Source of the DNA: an uncultured Alphaproteobacteria bacterium | Lineage (GTDB): Bacteria > Pseudomonadota > Alphaproteobacteria > HIMB59 > GCA-002718135 | Direction of reading: 5' to 3' | Length of the DNA stretch: 40,339 nt | NCBI GenBank assembly: GCA_902610845.1 | Contig: CACLXJ010000007.1 | Coordinates: forward strand, 1 to 40,339 | In this document: one piece after another, positions 9,135 to 17,002 of the stretch | Layout of the letters: the number at the start of each line of letters is the position of its first letter | Position numbering within the stretch: the first letter of the stretch is position 1 | The notes under the pieces: generated by a model | Seen by the model: only the letters and a program-made list of their open reading frames with translations | Database searches by the model: none | What the model was told of the DNA's origin: nothing | Program-made: the position numbers and the translations under genes

Positions 9135-9959
9135 ATGTACGTAGATAGTCATCAACATTTTTGGAAACTTTCAAGAGGAGATTATTCATGGATGACTCCA
9201 GATATGAAAGTTTTATATAAAGATTTTTTTCCAGAAGATCTTGAACCATTAATTAAAGATAAAAATATAACCCAAACAGTCATTGTTCAAGCAGCTGATA
9301 CCGTAGCAGAAACGGAATTTACATTAAGTCTAGCATCCAAGTATGATTTTATTGCAGGTGTAGTTGGTTGGGTTGATTTAGATAGTGATAAAGCTAAAGA
9401 TGATATTGATAAACTCTGTGAAAGTAATTTCTTAAAAGGTTTCAGACCAATGATACATGATATTCAAGATGATGAATGGATGTTAAAAGATAATCTAGGT
9501 GAAAATTTAAAATATATGAATAATAAAAATTTATCATTTGATGCTTTAGTTAGACCAAATCATTTGAAGCATCTTATTAAATTTGTAAATAAATATGATT
9601 ATCTTCCAATTGTAATTGATCACATTGCTAAACCAGTAATTGTTAATTCAGAAATTGATGAATGGAAAAAAGATATGACTGAATTGTCAAAGGCTAATAA
9701 CGTTCATTGCAAATTCTCAGGAATTGTAACTGAAGTGGGCAAAGATTATAAAAAAAATCAACTAGATCCTTATATAGATTTTATTCTCAATTTATTTGGT
9801 TCAGATAAATTAATGTGGGGAAGTGATTGGCCTGTGCTAACTATGGCTGATTCATATGGAAACTGGTTTGATTTAGCTATGGATTATTGCTCTTCTTTCT
9901 CATCAGATGAAAAAAATAAAATTTTTTCATTAAATGCAAAAAATTTTTACAATCTTTAA
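9135..9959 (+). CDS. L-fuconolactonase (amidohydrolase family)
   Basis: A 274-residue amidohydrolase-2 protein that would hydrolyse L-fucono-lactone to L-fuconate, between the aldo-keto reductase and dehydratase steps. The metal-site HxH is H6-Q-H8 in DSHQHFW. IDHIAKP holds the second metal or substrate His, and WGSDWPV (D231) is the C-terminal catalytic Asp motif. The ATG directly follows the TAA of the dehydratase gene (TAAATG), so translation is probably coupled. Other sugar-lactone specificities in this family are possible, but the neighbours favour fuconolactone. Confidence 0.9.
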   Translation: MYVDSHQHFWKLSRGDYSWMTPDMKVLYKDFFPEDLEPLIKDKNITQTVIVQAADTVAETEFTLSLASKYDFIAGVVGWVDLDSDKAKDDIDKLCESNFLKGFRPMIHDIQDDEWMLKDNLGENLKYMNNKNLSFDALVRPNHLKHLIKFVNKYDYLPIVIDHIAKPVIVNSEIDEWKKDMTELSKANNVHCKFSGIVTEVGKDYKKNQLDPYIDFILNLFGSDKLMWGSDWPVLTMADSYGNWFDLAMDYCSSFSSDEKNKIFSLNAKNFYNL

Positions 9960-9977
9960 TTTTCATTTATAATTTTA

Positions 9978-10742
9978 ATGGTGAAAAATATTTTAATAAC
10001 TGGTGGTGCTGGGGGTATTGGCTTAGAAATAGTTAATTATTTTGAAAACAAAAATTTCAATATAATAATTTTAGATAAAGCTTCAAAAAAAAATTTTAAA
10101 ACAAATTTTAAAAAACCAAAAAAAAACATTATTTATTTTGAGGTTGATCTTTTAAAAGTAAAAATAACTGAAAAAAAAATACAAGATATAATTTCGAAGT
10201 ATAAAACTATTGATATTTTGATAAATTGTGCAGGTATCCAATATATTTCTACAGTAGAAAATTTTCCTACAAAAGAATGGAAAAAAGTTATTGATATAAA
10301 TCTAACAAGTAGCTTTATAACATCTAAAACTATTATTCCTGTAATGAAAAAAAATAAATGGGGAAGAATTATTAATATTTCTTCAGTGCACGGATTAGTA
10401 GCTTCAGAAAATAAATCAGCCTATGTCGCATCTAAGCATGGTTTGATTGGATTAACAAAAGCAATTGCATTAGAGTTATCTAAAACCAAAATTACCTGTA
10501 ATGCTATTAGTCCTGGATGGGTACTTACTCCTTTAGTGGAAAAACAAATAAAAAAGTTGGCATCTAAAAATAAAACTTCAGTAGAACTGGAAAAAAAGAA
10601 TTTACTCTTTGAAAAACATCCTAACCAAAAATTTGTGAGTGGCAAAGAAATTGCCTCTTTGGTAAATTTCTTAATTTCTAAAGATGCCCAAAATATCACT
10701 GGATCCTCTTATTCAATTGATGGAGGATGGATAAGTGTATAA
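9978..10742 (+). CDS. Short-chain dehydrogenase, 3-hydroxybutyrate-dehydrogenase-like; possible 2-keto-3-deoxy-L-fuconate dehydrogenase
   Basis: A 254-residue classical SDR. The glycine-rich GGAGGIG nucleotide motif is near residue 10, and an acidic ILDK at the end of the second strand favours NAD. Catalytic S136, Y149 and K153 (YVASK) are present. SSVHGLVASENKSAYVASKHG (H138, K146) and SPGWVLTPLVEKQI closely resemble D-3-hydroxybutyrate dehydrogenase, whose carboxylate-binding residues these are. Placed 18 bases after the fuconolactonase, it could instead oxidise C4 of 2-keto-3-deoxy-L-fuconate, a step done by an SDR in known fucose pathways. Sequence argues for a small hydroxy-acid substrate; context argues for the fucose pathway. 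Left open. Confidence 0.8.
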   Translation: MVKNILITGGAGGIGLEIVNYFENKNFNIIILDKASKKNFKTNFKKPKKNIIYFEVDLLKVKITEKKIQDIISKYKTIDILINCAGIQYISTVENFPTKEWKKVIDINLTSSFITSKTIIPVMKKNKWGRIINISSVHGLVASENKSAYVASKHGLIGLTKAIALELSKTKITCNAISPGWVLTPLVEKQIKKLASKNKTSVELEKKNLLFEKHPNQKFVSGKEIASLVNFLISKDAQNITGSSYSIDGGWISV

Positions 10743-10779
10743 TTTTTTTTAATTTTAAATTATAATTATAAAATTATTT

Positions 10780-11775
10780 ATGCAAAATGATGAATTAATA
10801 AATAGCGGTGGCGGTTGGGCTCCAGGCAAACTTGATCATGATAAAATTCCATTTCTTGTTTGGCCTCCAAAACCTCTAAAATTTTTAAAATGGTTATTGC
10901 ACCCAACAGATGGGTATATATTTCCTTGGGCAGCATTGCATTTTAGTTTAGCACTACTCTCATATTTTTTTTTGCTTCCTTCTTATGAAACTTTATCTAC
11001 TTTTAGTATCAGTTGGATAGGGATAATTTTTATTAGAAATTTTATTTTTGTACTAATTTATTCTAGTGTCTGGCATTATTATCTTCATGTTTACCGTTTT
11101 CAAAAAGATCAATACAGATTTAATCTAAGACCATTAGGTAAGGGAAAAAATTGGCTATTTGGTTCTCAAACTAAAGAAAATATGTTTTGGAGTTTATTTA
11201 GTGCTGTGCCTATTCAAACATTTTATGAATCTGTAATGTTATGGTGTTTTGTAAATGACTATATGTTATTTCCAATCAAAGATTGGTTTTCTTCTCCTTT
11301 CATAATTATTTATTTTGTACTGTTAGTTTTGTTTGTTCCAATGATACAACATATTCATTTCTATTTTTTCCATCGTATTATGCATTTCAGTTTTTTATAT
11401 AAGTGGTTTCATTATCTTCATCATAAAAATGTGAATGTCGGTCCTTGGTCTGGACTATCTATGCATCCAGTTGAGCATGTTTTTTATCTTACAACTATAC
11501 TGGTTCATTTTATTATTCCTTCGCATCCAATTCATTTCATTTATCAAGGAATTCATACAACCATTGGTGCACAAAAAGGTCATTCCGGCTATGAAAGATT
11601 AATCGTAAATCCAAAAACTGGTAAATCTCTTCCAAGTGCAGGATACTATCATTATCTTCATCATAAGTATTTTGAATGTAACTACGGAGAAATTACACAT
11701 CCATTTGACAAATGGTTTGGTACATTTCATGATGGAACTAAAGCTACTCATAATAAATTATTTAATAAAAAATAA
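10780..11775 (+). CDS. Membrane fatty-acid hydroxylase / sterol-desaturase family protein
   Basis: A 331-residue integral membrane di-iron oxygenase candidate. Several hydrophobic segments (around residues 40-70, 80-100, 140-200 and 230-260) frame the histidine clusters that bind iron: HFYFFHRIMH, YLHHKN, HPVEH and HYLHHKY. The family hydroxylates or desaturates lipids or sterols; the substrate here cannot be read. It is on the same strand as the fucose operon but separated by 37 AT-rich bases with TATAAT-like boxes close to its ATG, so it may have its own promoter. No obvious functional link to sugar use. Confidence 0.85.
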   Translation: MQNDELINSGGGWAPGKLDHDKIPFLVWPPKPLKFLKWLLHPTDGYIFPWAALHFSLALLSYFFLLPSYETLSTFSISWIGIIFIRNFIFVLIYSSVWHYYLHVYRFQKDQYRFNLRPLGKGKNWLFGSQTKENMFWSLFSAVPIQTFYESVMLWCFVNDYMLFPIKDWFSSPFIIIYFVLLVLFVPMIQHIHFYFFHRIMHFSFLYKWFHYLHHKNVNVGPWSGLSMHPVEHVFYLTTILVHFIIPSHPIHFIYQGIHTTIGAQKGHSGYERLIVNPKTGKSLPSAGYYHYLHHKYFECNYGEITHPFDKWFGTFHDGTKATHNKLFNKK

Positions 11776-11862
11776 TAAACATAAATTTTCTTCTTCACTT
11801 CAAACGTAATTAAAAGTTATACAAATAATAATTTTATTATTAAAATTTAATACTTTCCAAAA

Positions 11863-11878
11863 TACTAGTATACTAGTA
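11863..11878. promoter_or_regulatory. Perfect 16-base palindrome, probable GntR-family operator (autoregulation)
   Basis: TACTAGTATACTAGTA reads identically on both strands, 12 bases before the ATG of the GntR/FCD regulator. It contains TATACT (11869-11874), a good -10 box with TTTAAT 17 bases upstream, so a bound dimer would block the promoter. Its 11-base core GTATACTAGTA recurs exactly in front of the 13928 operon. FCD-type GntR regulators commonly bind such palindromes. Confidence 0.65.
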
Positions 11879-11890
11879 CTTGCATATTTG

Positions 11891-12592
11891 ATGTTAGATA
11901 TTAAAATTCATTTAAATAGAAAAAAATCTCTAGGTGATCAAATTTATTCAACCTTACGAGAAAAAATAATTTCAACAGAGTTATACCCCCTTACCGAAAT
12001 TTCAGAGGGTGAACTATCAAAAATCATTAACGTCAGTAGAACTCCAATTAGAGATGCTCTTAAAAAATTGGAAAATGAAGGCTTAATTAATACCATTCCT
12101 CAGGTTAAGTCAGTAGTATCTAAAATAAATACTAATCAAATTAGTGAAACAAATAAAATAAGGTCAGTTTTAGAGATTAATGTTGTTGAGCAACTATCTT
12201 CTAATATTAATTCAAATCAAATAAAAAAACTAAAGCAAATTAATCTCTATATTCTAGAAAATCTTAAGAAAAAAAATTTAAGAAAAGTTTTTTATTTTGA
12301 TAATATGTTTCATCAAACATTAGCGATACAAGCAAAAATGCCTATTTCTTGGAAGATTATTTCCCAAATTAATTCTCAAATTGATCGAGTAAGAAATATT
12401 TCATATATGCATGAAGATGATAATACATTTGGGCCAGTACAAGCTATAAAAGATCATCAAGAAATAGTAAAATATTTATCTTCTAAAAATATGCTAAAAG
12501 TAGTTCAATCGATGAAAAAACATATATCTTCTTTAGAGAGATACACAGATTTTATAAAAAAAACTAAAAAGTATAAAGATATTATAAATTAG
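11891..12592 (+). CDS. GntR-family transcriptional regulator with FCD ligand domain
   Basis: DNA-binding regulator. Residues 10-70 form the winged helix-turn-helix (GDQIYSTLREKIISTEL, then LSKIINVSRTPIRDALKKLE and EGLI). Residues 90-220 form the all-helical FCD ligand domain, with D/H residues typical of a metal-assisted carboxylate pocket (FHQTLA, KDHQEIVK). A TTG at 11888 precedes the ATG at 11891; the ATG is the likely start. A perfect palindrome overlaps its presumed promoter and recurs before the CUT1/fucosidase operon, so it probably represses itself and that operon. The inducer may be a sugar acid or pathway intermediate. It ends 5 bases from the convergent dioxygenase gene. Confidence 0.9.
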   Translation: MLDIKIHLNRKKSLGDQIYSTLREKIISTELYPLTEISEGELSKIINVSRTPIRDALKKLENEGLINTIPQVKSVVSKINTNQISETNKIRSVLEINVVEQLSSNINSNQIKKLKQINLYILENLKKKNLRKVFYFDNMFHQTLAIQAKMPISWKIISQINSQIDRVRNISYMHEDDNTFGPVQAIKDHQEIVKYLSSKNMLKVVQSMKKHISSLERYTDFIKKTKKYKDIIN

Positions 12593-12597
12593 TATTA

Positions 12598-13554
12598 TTA
12601 ATTATAATCGTTTTCAATTCGAGTAAGCCAATATGCAGCATCAAAATTTTTATCATTTGTAATATGACGCCATAATCTTATCCTGTTTAAAATATCTAAC
12701 CTTCCACTATCAGCCTCAAACCATGGTTCAGTTTTTTGAAGAATTTCTTTAATACTATTTTTTTCTACACCTCTATTCCAATAAAGAGCTTCTTCTTTGT
12801 GATTATTTTTATATGTTTTTTTAGTCCATAGTTTAACTTGTTTTTGCGTTGGCATTAATCGAATTTTAAAACCGTATCTTATTTTTTTAGAATTATTAAT
12901 TCCTGCTCCATGCCATATGTTGTGATGAAAAATGATAACAGTCCCTGCAGAACACACTACATGCTTTTGCCCCCTAATATTATGATATCTTGCTATAGCA
13001 TATTCATTCACCATTCTAAAATGAGATCCCGGAATGTATCTCGTTCCACCCATATTTTTTTCAACTGCAGTTGGGAAATAAAATAATTGAATATCAAAGG
13101 TTTTCTCCCTTGGATCTATTACACAGTCATTATGATTGCCTTGAGATATTTTTTGATTTGCATCATGATAATATTCTGATGGAAAAGTAATATGTAAAAA
13201 ATGATGATCTAATTTAGGCTTATCTCCGACTAAACTTTTTATCGCTCCTGATAAAACTGGATTAGACATCACATCATTCAATGCTGTTTTTTTTCTATAA
13301 GCTTTCTTTAATGATGTTCCAGCTTTTACCAGCGGTATCTTACTTGTTTTCATAATTTCATTATAATGTTCAGCCAACCAAGATTGGTCAGTATTCTTTT
13401 TATTTAAAGAGGTTGAAGTGTGACCGATTTCATTTAAAAATTTTTTGTTAGTTTTGTCATCAATAATATTTTCGAATATTAAATATCCTTTAGAAACAAA
13501 TTCAGCCATCTGATTGTCTGTTAACATAAAATTATTTTTTTTATTTTTTTTCAT
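12598..13554 (-). CDS. Phytanoyl-CoA dioxygenase (PhyH) family Fe(II)/2-oxoglutarate oxygenase
   Basis: A 318-residue oxygenase. The iron-binding facial triad is visible as H141-N-D143 and H215 (HNIWHGAG), with R226 (KIRYGFKIR) positioned to bind 2-oxoglutarate. GGTRYIPGSHFR is the usual PhyH strand. Substrates in this family range from phytanoyl-CoA to ectoine and small natural products, so none is assigned. Its start overlaps the stop of an 87-residue gene by 4 bases, making a two-gene operon. The operon diverges from the CUT1/fucosidase operon, with the palindrome at 13877-13890 in the shared gap. A downstream Met (at residue 10) is an alternative start. Confidence 0.88.
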   Translation of the reverse strand: MKKNKKNNFMLTDNQMAEFVSKGYLIFENIIDDKTNKKFLNEIGHTSTSLNKKNTDQSWLAEHYNEIMKTSKIPLVKAGTSLKKAYRKKTALNDVMSNPVLSGAIKSLVGDKPKLDHHFLHITFPSEYYHDANQKISQGNHNDCVIDPREKTFDIQLFYFPTAVEKNMGGTRYIPGSHFRMVNEYAIARYHNIRGQKHVVCSAGTVIIFHHNIWHGAGINNSKKIRYGFKIRLMPTQKQVKLWTKKTYKNNHKEEALYWNRGVEKNSIKEILQKTEPWFEADSGRLDILNRIRLWRHITNDKNFDAAYWLTRIENDYN

Positions 13555-13814
13555 TTTATTTTTTCAAAAAAGAATTCGTATTTCAAATATCCTGTTCTAT
13601 ATTCATCACCTCTTGGATGTTGTTCTAATTGACTACTTTGAAATAATCTCCATCCATCATGTACTGCTTCAATACCTCTTTCATAAGGTGGATTGTCATT
13701 GTCTCCCGGCATTCCAATTTTTTTTTTATCCCCATAATGTCTCGCCCATCCAATGACGTTTGATTCCAAGCTAGAATTAGATAAATACAGTATTAAGATA
13801 TCCTGTCTTTTCAT
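13551..13814 (-). CDS. Small conserved-looking protein of unknown function paired with PhyH oxygenase
   Basis: About 87 residues, soluble, with an ordered, non-repetitive sequence containing WARHYGDKKKIGMPGDNDNP and GWRLFQSSQLE, and ending LKYEFFFEK. I do not recognise a named family. A TTG at 13826 would add four residues; the ATG at 13814 is taken as the start. The stop overlaps the PhyH start (ATGA), so the two are co-translated. The plus-strand open frame across this stretch is low-complexity and is judged a shadow. A partner or accessory role to the oxygenase is plausible but unproven. Confidence 0.7.
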   Translation of the reverse strand: MKRQDILILYLSNSSLESNVIGWARHYGDKKKIGMPGDNDNPPYERGIEAVHDGWRLFQSSQLEQHPRGDEYRTGYLKYEFFFEKIK

Positions 13815-13876
13815 AATAATATTCAAAATTACCCTAATATTTCAAAAAAATAAAGCAATAGTCTTTGATTTAACTG

Positions 13877-13890
13877 GTATACTAGTATAC
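13877..13890. promoter_or_regulatory. Perfect 14-base palindrome, probable GntR operator for the CUT1/fucosidase operon
   Basis: GTATACTAGTATAC is self-complementary and shares the 11-base core GTATACTAGTA with the palindrome before the GntR gene. It overlaps -10-like boxes (TATACT at 13878; TATACA at 13886 with TTGATT at 13865). It sits 38 bases before the binding-protein ATG and about 63 from the divergent small-protein/PhyH start, so it could control both directions. Confidence 0.65.
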
Positions 13891-13927
13891 ATTTTTTCCA
13901 TACATTCACTACGAATGAGGAGGATAA

Positions 13928-15226
13928 ATGAAAAATATAATTAATTTTTTCTTAACAATCTGCGTTGCAGTTTTTTTCTCTGCTTACGCAAATGCTAAGA
14001 CCAAAGTATCACTATGGAGTGAGTCTGCAGCTGAGCCACAATTTTCAGCTTTAAATCAAATTGTTGCTGACTTTAATGCAAGTCAAGATGAAATTGAAGT
14101 AGAACACACTGCATATGAAAATACACCTTATGAAACTACTTTGAAAACAGCTTTTTCTGGAGGAACACCTGCGGATATCGTTACTATCAATGGTGGTTCA
14201 AATATGTATCAATATGCTGAAGTTGGTGGATTGGTTGATATTACAGATTTTGTAAATTCTATCTCAGACAGAATTGCACCAGGTGTTGAGTCTGTTTATA
14301 CATTTGATGGAAAACTTTGGGGAGTTCCACAAGGTTTGCATATTGGAAACTTGATTTGGTATAGAAAAGATATGTTTGAAGAAATGGGAATTGATCCAAA
14401 AGAAATGGAAACTTGGAGTGGCTTCACTGGTGTTGCCCAAAAGTTTTTAGATGCTGGAATTACTCCTATTGCTTTTGGTAACTCAGAAGGTTGGCCAGGT
14501 AATCACTATAATAATCATTTACTTAGAAGAATGTTAAGTACTGAAGATTATATAAATATTGGTTTAAGAACCTACAACCCTACTTTAGAAGCAGGAACGA
14601 AATTTAACGATCCAGCAGCTGTAAAAGCTTGGGAGCTTTATAGAAGTTTACTAGATAATGGCTATTTTACTTCAGGTTATTTAGCAGATGATTTTCCAAC
14701 TGCTGCAGGTTTAATGATGACTGGTAAAGCTCCAATTTTCTCTAATGGATCTTGGGTTGCTGGGATGATAAAAGATCAAGCTCCAGATGCTCCAATAGGA
14801 GTTATGGCTTTTCCTGCTGTAGAAGGTGCTCCAGGTGCTAATACTGAACTTGTAATTAATAGTGTTGTACTTTCAATTACAAGAGGAGCAGTCGCAAACG
14901 ATACGGTTGATGCTGCAAAAAAATTCCTAGATTATTATACAACTGCTGCTGCTGTGAAAGTTTGGTCTGAAGCGACTCAATCTTTAGCTCCATATACGCA
15001 TGATACTTCTTCTTGGGATTATGATCCAATCATTCAAGATATTAGTGGAATTATTGCTACATCTACTAGTTCAGCTCCATTCCTTGACATGTTAGAAGAT
15101 TACGCTTGTAATGTTCCACATACTTGGGATGCAAGTCAGGGTATATTGACAGGTGATCTTACACCTCAACAAGCCGGTGATGATCATGAGCAATGTGTAC
15201 TAGACTTGATAGAAACTAAGTACTAA
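13928..15226 (+). CDS. Periplasmic sugar-binding protein of a CUT1 ABC transporter
   Basis: Extracytoplasmic binding protein, 432 residues, SBP_bac_1 family (oligosaccharide or glycoside type). The signal peptide runs to about residue 23 (hydrophobic core then AYANA, mature KTKV). Typical family parts follow: KVSLWSE, FSGGTPADIVTINGG, LWGVPQGLHIGNLIWYRKD and a late SIxRGA segment. It has a strong Shine-Dalgarno GAGGAGG (13917-13923) 4 bases before the ATG and a probable GntR operator upstream. A perfect hairpin follows it. Because the operon encodes a cytoplasmic alpha-L-fucosidase, the ligand is probably a fucoside or fucosylated oligosaccharide; that is inference. Confidence 0.9.
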   Translation: MKNIINFFLTICVAVFFSAYANAKTKVSLWSESAAEPQFSALNQIVADFNASQDEIEVEHTAYENTPYETTLKTAFSGGTPADIVTINGGSNMYQYAEVGGLVDITDFVNSISDRIAPGVESVYTFDGKLWGVPQGLHIGNLIWYRKDMFEEMGIDPKEMETWSGFTGVAQKFLDAGITPIAFGNSEGWPGNHYNNHLLRRMLSTEDYINIGLRTYNPTLEAGTKFNDPAAVKAWELYRSLLDNGYFTSGYLADDFPTAAGLMMTGKAPIFSNGSWVAGMIKDQAPDAPIGVMAFPAVEGAPGANTELVINSVVLSITRGAVANDTVDAAKKFLDYYTTAAAVKVWSEATQSLAPYTHDTSSWDYDPIIQDISGIIATSTSSAPFLDMLEDYACNVPHTWDASQGILTGDLTPQQAGDDHEQCVLDLIETKY

Positions 15227-15243
15227 AAATCATAAAATATTAA

Positions 15244-15270
15244 TTGAAAGGACGTTAATCGTCCTTTCAA
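15244..15270 (+). other. Perfect 11-bp hairpin between binding protein and permease
   Basis: TTGAAAGGACG (15244-15254) pairs exactly with CGTCCTTTCAA (15260-15270) across a 5-base loop. No T run follows (AAATTAAAT then the permease ATG at 15280), so this is more likely an mRNA-stabilising or processing hairpin, or a weak or Rho-type attenuation element, than a classical terminator. It occupies the same place as the hairpins in the other two ABC operons here. Confidence 0.75.
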
Positions 15271-15279
15271 AAATTAAAT

Positions 15280-16164
15280 ATGAAAAGTAAAAGAACAAAT
15301 AGATTTGCTCATTTAATCTTTATTGGACCAGCATTTTTTTTCTATACAATGTTTTGGATAATTCCAACACTAGTAGCTATATGGATTAGTTTCACACGAT
15401 GGAATGGTATTTCATGGGCTCATATCAAGTGGGCAGGTTTTTCAAATTATTTTAAATTGTTAAACGATAGATTTTTTTTCACTGCTTTACAAAATAACTT
15501 ACTTTTTGTTTTTTGTGCTGTCGCTATTATATTTTTTACTGCCTTAGCTATCGCTTTAATTCTAAATTTAAAACCATTTGGCTGGAGAATGTTTCAAACG
15601 ACCTTCTTTGTGCCTATAGTAATTTCAAGTGTAGTTATAGGCCTTCTATTTAAATTATTTTTAAGTCCAACAACTGGAATTATTAACGAATTTGCTGATT
15701 TTTTTAATTTGGAAAGCTTGAAAAATGTACAGTGGTTAGGAAGTAAAGAAACTGCAACTTATTCGGTTATGACCGTTTATATCTGGAGAGATTTAGGTTT
15801 TTCAATCTTATTATTTGGAGCAGGCTTACAATCAGTACCAAAAGATCTGATTGAGGCTGCAAAAATTGATGGCGCTTCTGTTCTCGCTACAATACGTTTT
15901 ATAACCATTCCATTAATTAGAAATATTTCATTGGTAGTAATTATACTTGCCGTAACAAATGCATTTTTGTTATTTGATTTAGTATATGCAATGACTTTAG
16001 GAGGTCCATATCATGCTTCAGAAGTTTTAGCCACGTACATGTATTATCATGGATTTTCAAGAGGGCAGATCAGTTACGGTACAGCCATTGCTGTTCTTCT
16101 GTTTTTTATCGTAGTTATTGTAACTGCAATTCAATTAATAATTGCTAGACTTATCGAGAAATGA
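15280..16164 (+). CDS. CUT1 sugar ABC transporter permease (MalF/UgpA type)
   Basis: Inner-membrane permease, 294 residues, about six membrane segments. The ATPase-docking EAA loop reads [19 protein letters not shown] in the C-terminal third, and [20 protein letters not shown] is typical of the UgpA/MalF group. The ATG lies 9 bases beyond the intergenic hairpin with no Shine-Dalgarno. The 3' end overlaps the second permease by 4 bases. No CUT1 ATPase gene follows in this operon. Confidence 0.92.
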   Translation: MKSKRTNRFAHLIFIGPAFFFYTMFWIIPTLVAIWISFTRWNGISWAHIKWAGFSNYFKLLNDRFFFTALQNNLLFVFCAVAIIFFTALAIALILNLKPFGWRMFQTTFFVPIVISSVVIGLLFKLFLSPTTGIINEFADFFNLESLKNVQWLGSKETATYSVMTVYIWRDLGFSILLFGAGLQSVPKDLIEAAKIDGASVLATIRFITIPLIRNISLVVIILAVTNAFLLFDLVYAMTLGGPYHASEVLATYMYYHGFSRGQISYGTAIAVLLFFIVVIVTAIQLIIARLIEK

Positions 16165-16994
16165 GTATCACTGAAATTCCAATTTGGGCTAGAGTATTAT
16201 GTTACGCATTATTATTAACATTTGCAATAACTATTATATTCCCATTTATGTGGATGGTTTTTACTTCATTGAAGTCAATGGAAGACTACACTAACAATCC
16301 TTTTGGATTGCCAACAAAATTTGTATTTCAAAATATTGTAGAAGCATGGGGTACTGGGAATTTTTTAAGACTATATATAAATTCTATTGGCATAACTTCA
16401 GTTTCAGTTTTAGGAATTGTTATATTTTGTGGCGCCGCAGGATATGGATTAGCGCATTTTGAATTTAGAGGAAGAATGTTAATTTTCTTTTATTTCCTGT
16501 TAGGAATGATGATTCCTCCTCAAGTAATATTAATTCCTGCATTTAAAATTATGAATACAATAGGATTAGTAAATACTTATTTTGCTGTTATCTTTACGTA
16601 TTTAGCCTGGGTACCTTTTGCAATATTTTTTTTTAGGGCATATTTTCTTGGCATACCAAAAGATTTAATTGAAGCTGCAAAGATTGATGGTGCCTCAGAC
16701 TTAGTAATATTTTTTCAAATAATGATGCCTTTAGCTAAACCTGCTGTTGTTACAGTTGCAATAATTTACTTTGTATGGATATTTAATGATTTTATGTGGC
16801 CTTTAATTTATTTAAATGATCACGATCTTAGAACAGTGACTCTGGGAATGATGTCCTTTCAGGGAAAATATAGTGGAGCTACAACTTTAAAAACTGCAGC
16901 CCTAATGCTTGCCACTTTGCCACCTATGGTGGTATTTTTAATATTTAGAAATCAAATCCAAAGTGGGTTAGTTGATGGTGCTTTAAAAAGATAG
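16161..16994 (+). CDS. CUT1 sugar ABC transporter permease (MalG/UgpE type)
   Basis: Second channel subunit, 277 residues, about six membrane segments. The EAA loop is [19 protein letters not shown], followed by [22 protein letters not shown], a MalG-group landmark. The ATGA overlap with the first permease implies coupled synthesis. Eight bases separate it from the alpha-L-fucosidase start, with AGGAG between. The system must borrow an ATPase (a MsmX/UgpC-like shared subunit) from elsewhere in the genome. Confidence 0.92.
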   Translation: MSITEIPIWARVLCYALLLTFAITIIFPFMWMVFTSLKSMEDYTNNPFGLPTKFVFQNIVEAWGTGNFLRLYINSIGITSVSVLGIVIFCGAAGYGLAHFEFRGRMLIFFYFLLGMMIPPQVILIPAFKIMNTIGLVNTYFAVIFTYLAWVPFAIFFFRAYFLGIPKDLIEAAKIDGASDLVIFFQIMMPLAKPAVVTVAIIYFVWIFNDFMWPLIYLNDHDLRTVTLGMMSFQGKYSGATTLKTAALMLATLPPMVVFLIFRNQIQSGLVDGALKR

Positions 16995-17002
16995 GAGAAT
17001 TG

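Noticed and set aside
13514-13944. Plus-strand open frames across 13514-13944
   Set aside because: Low-complexity, rich in Phe/Ile/Lys, with no recognisable motif; they lie opposite the ordered minus-strand small protein and the 5' end of the PhyH gene, or across the operator gap.
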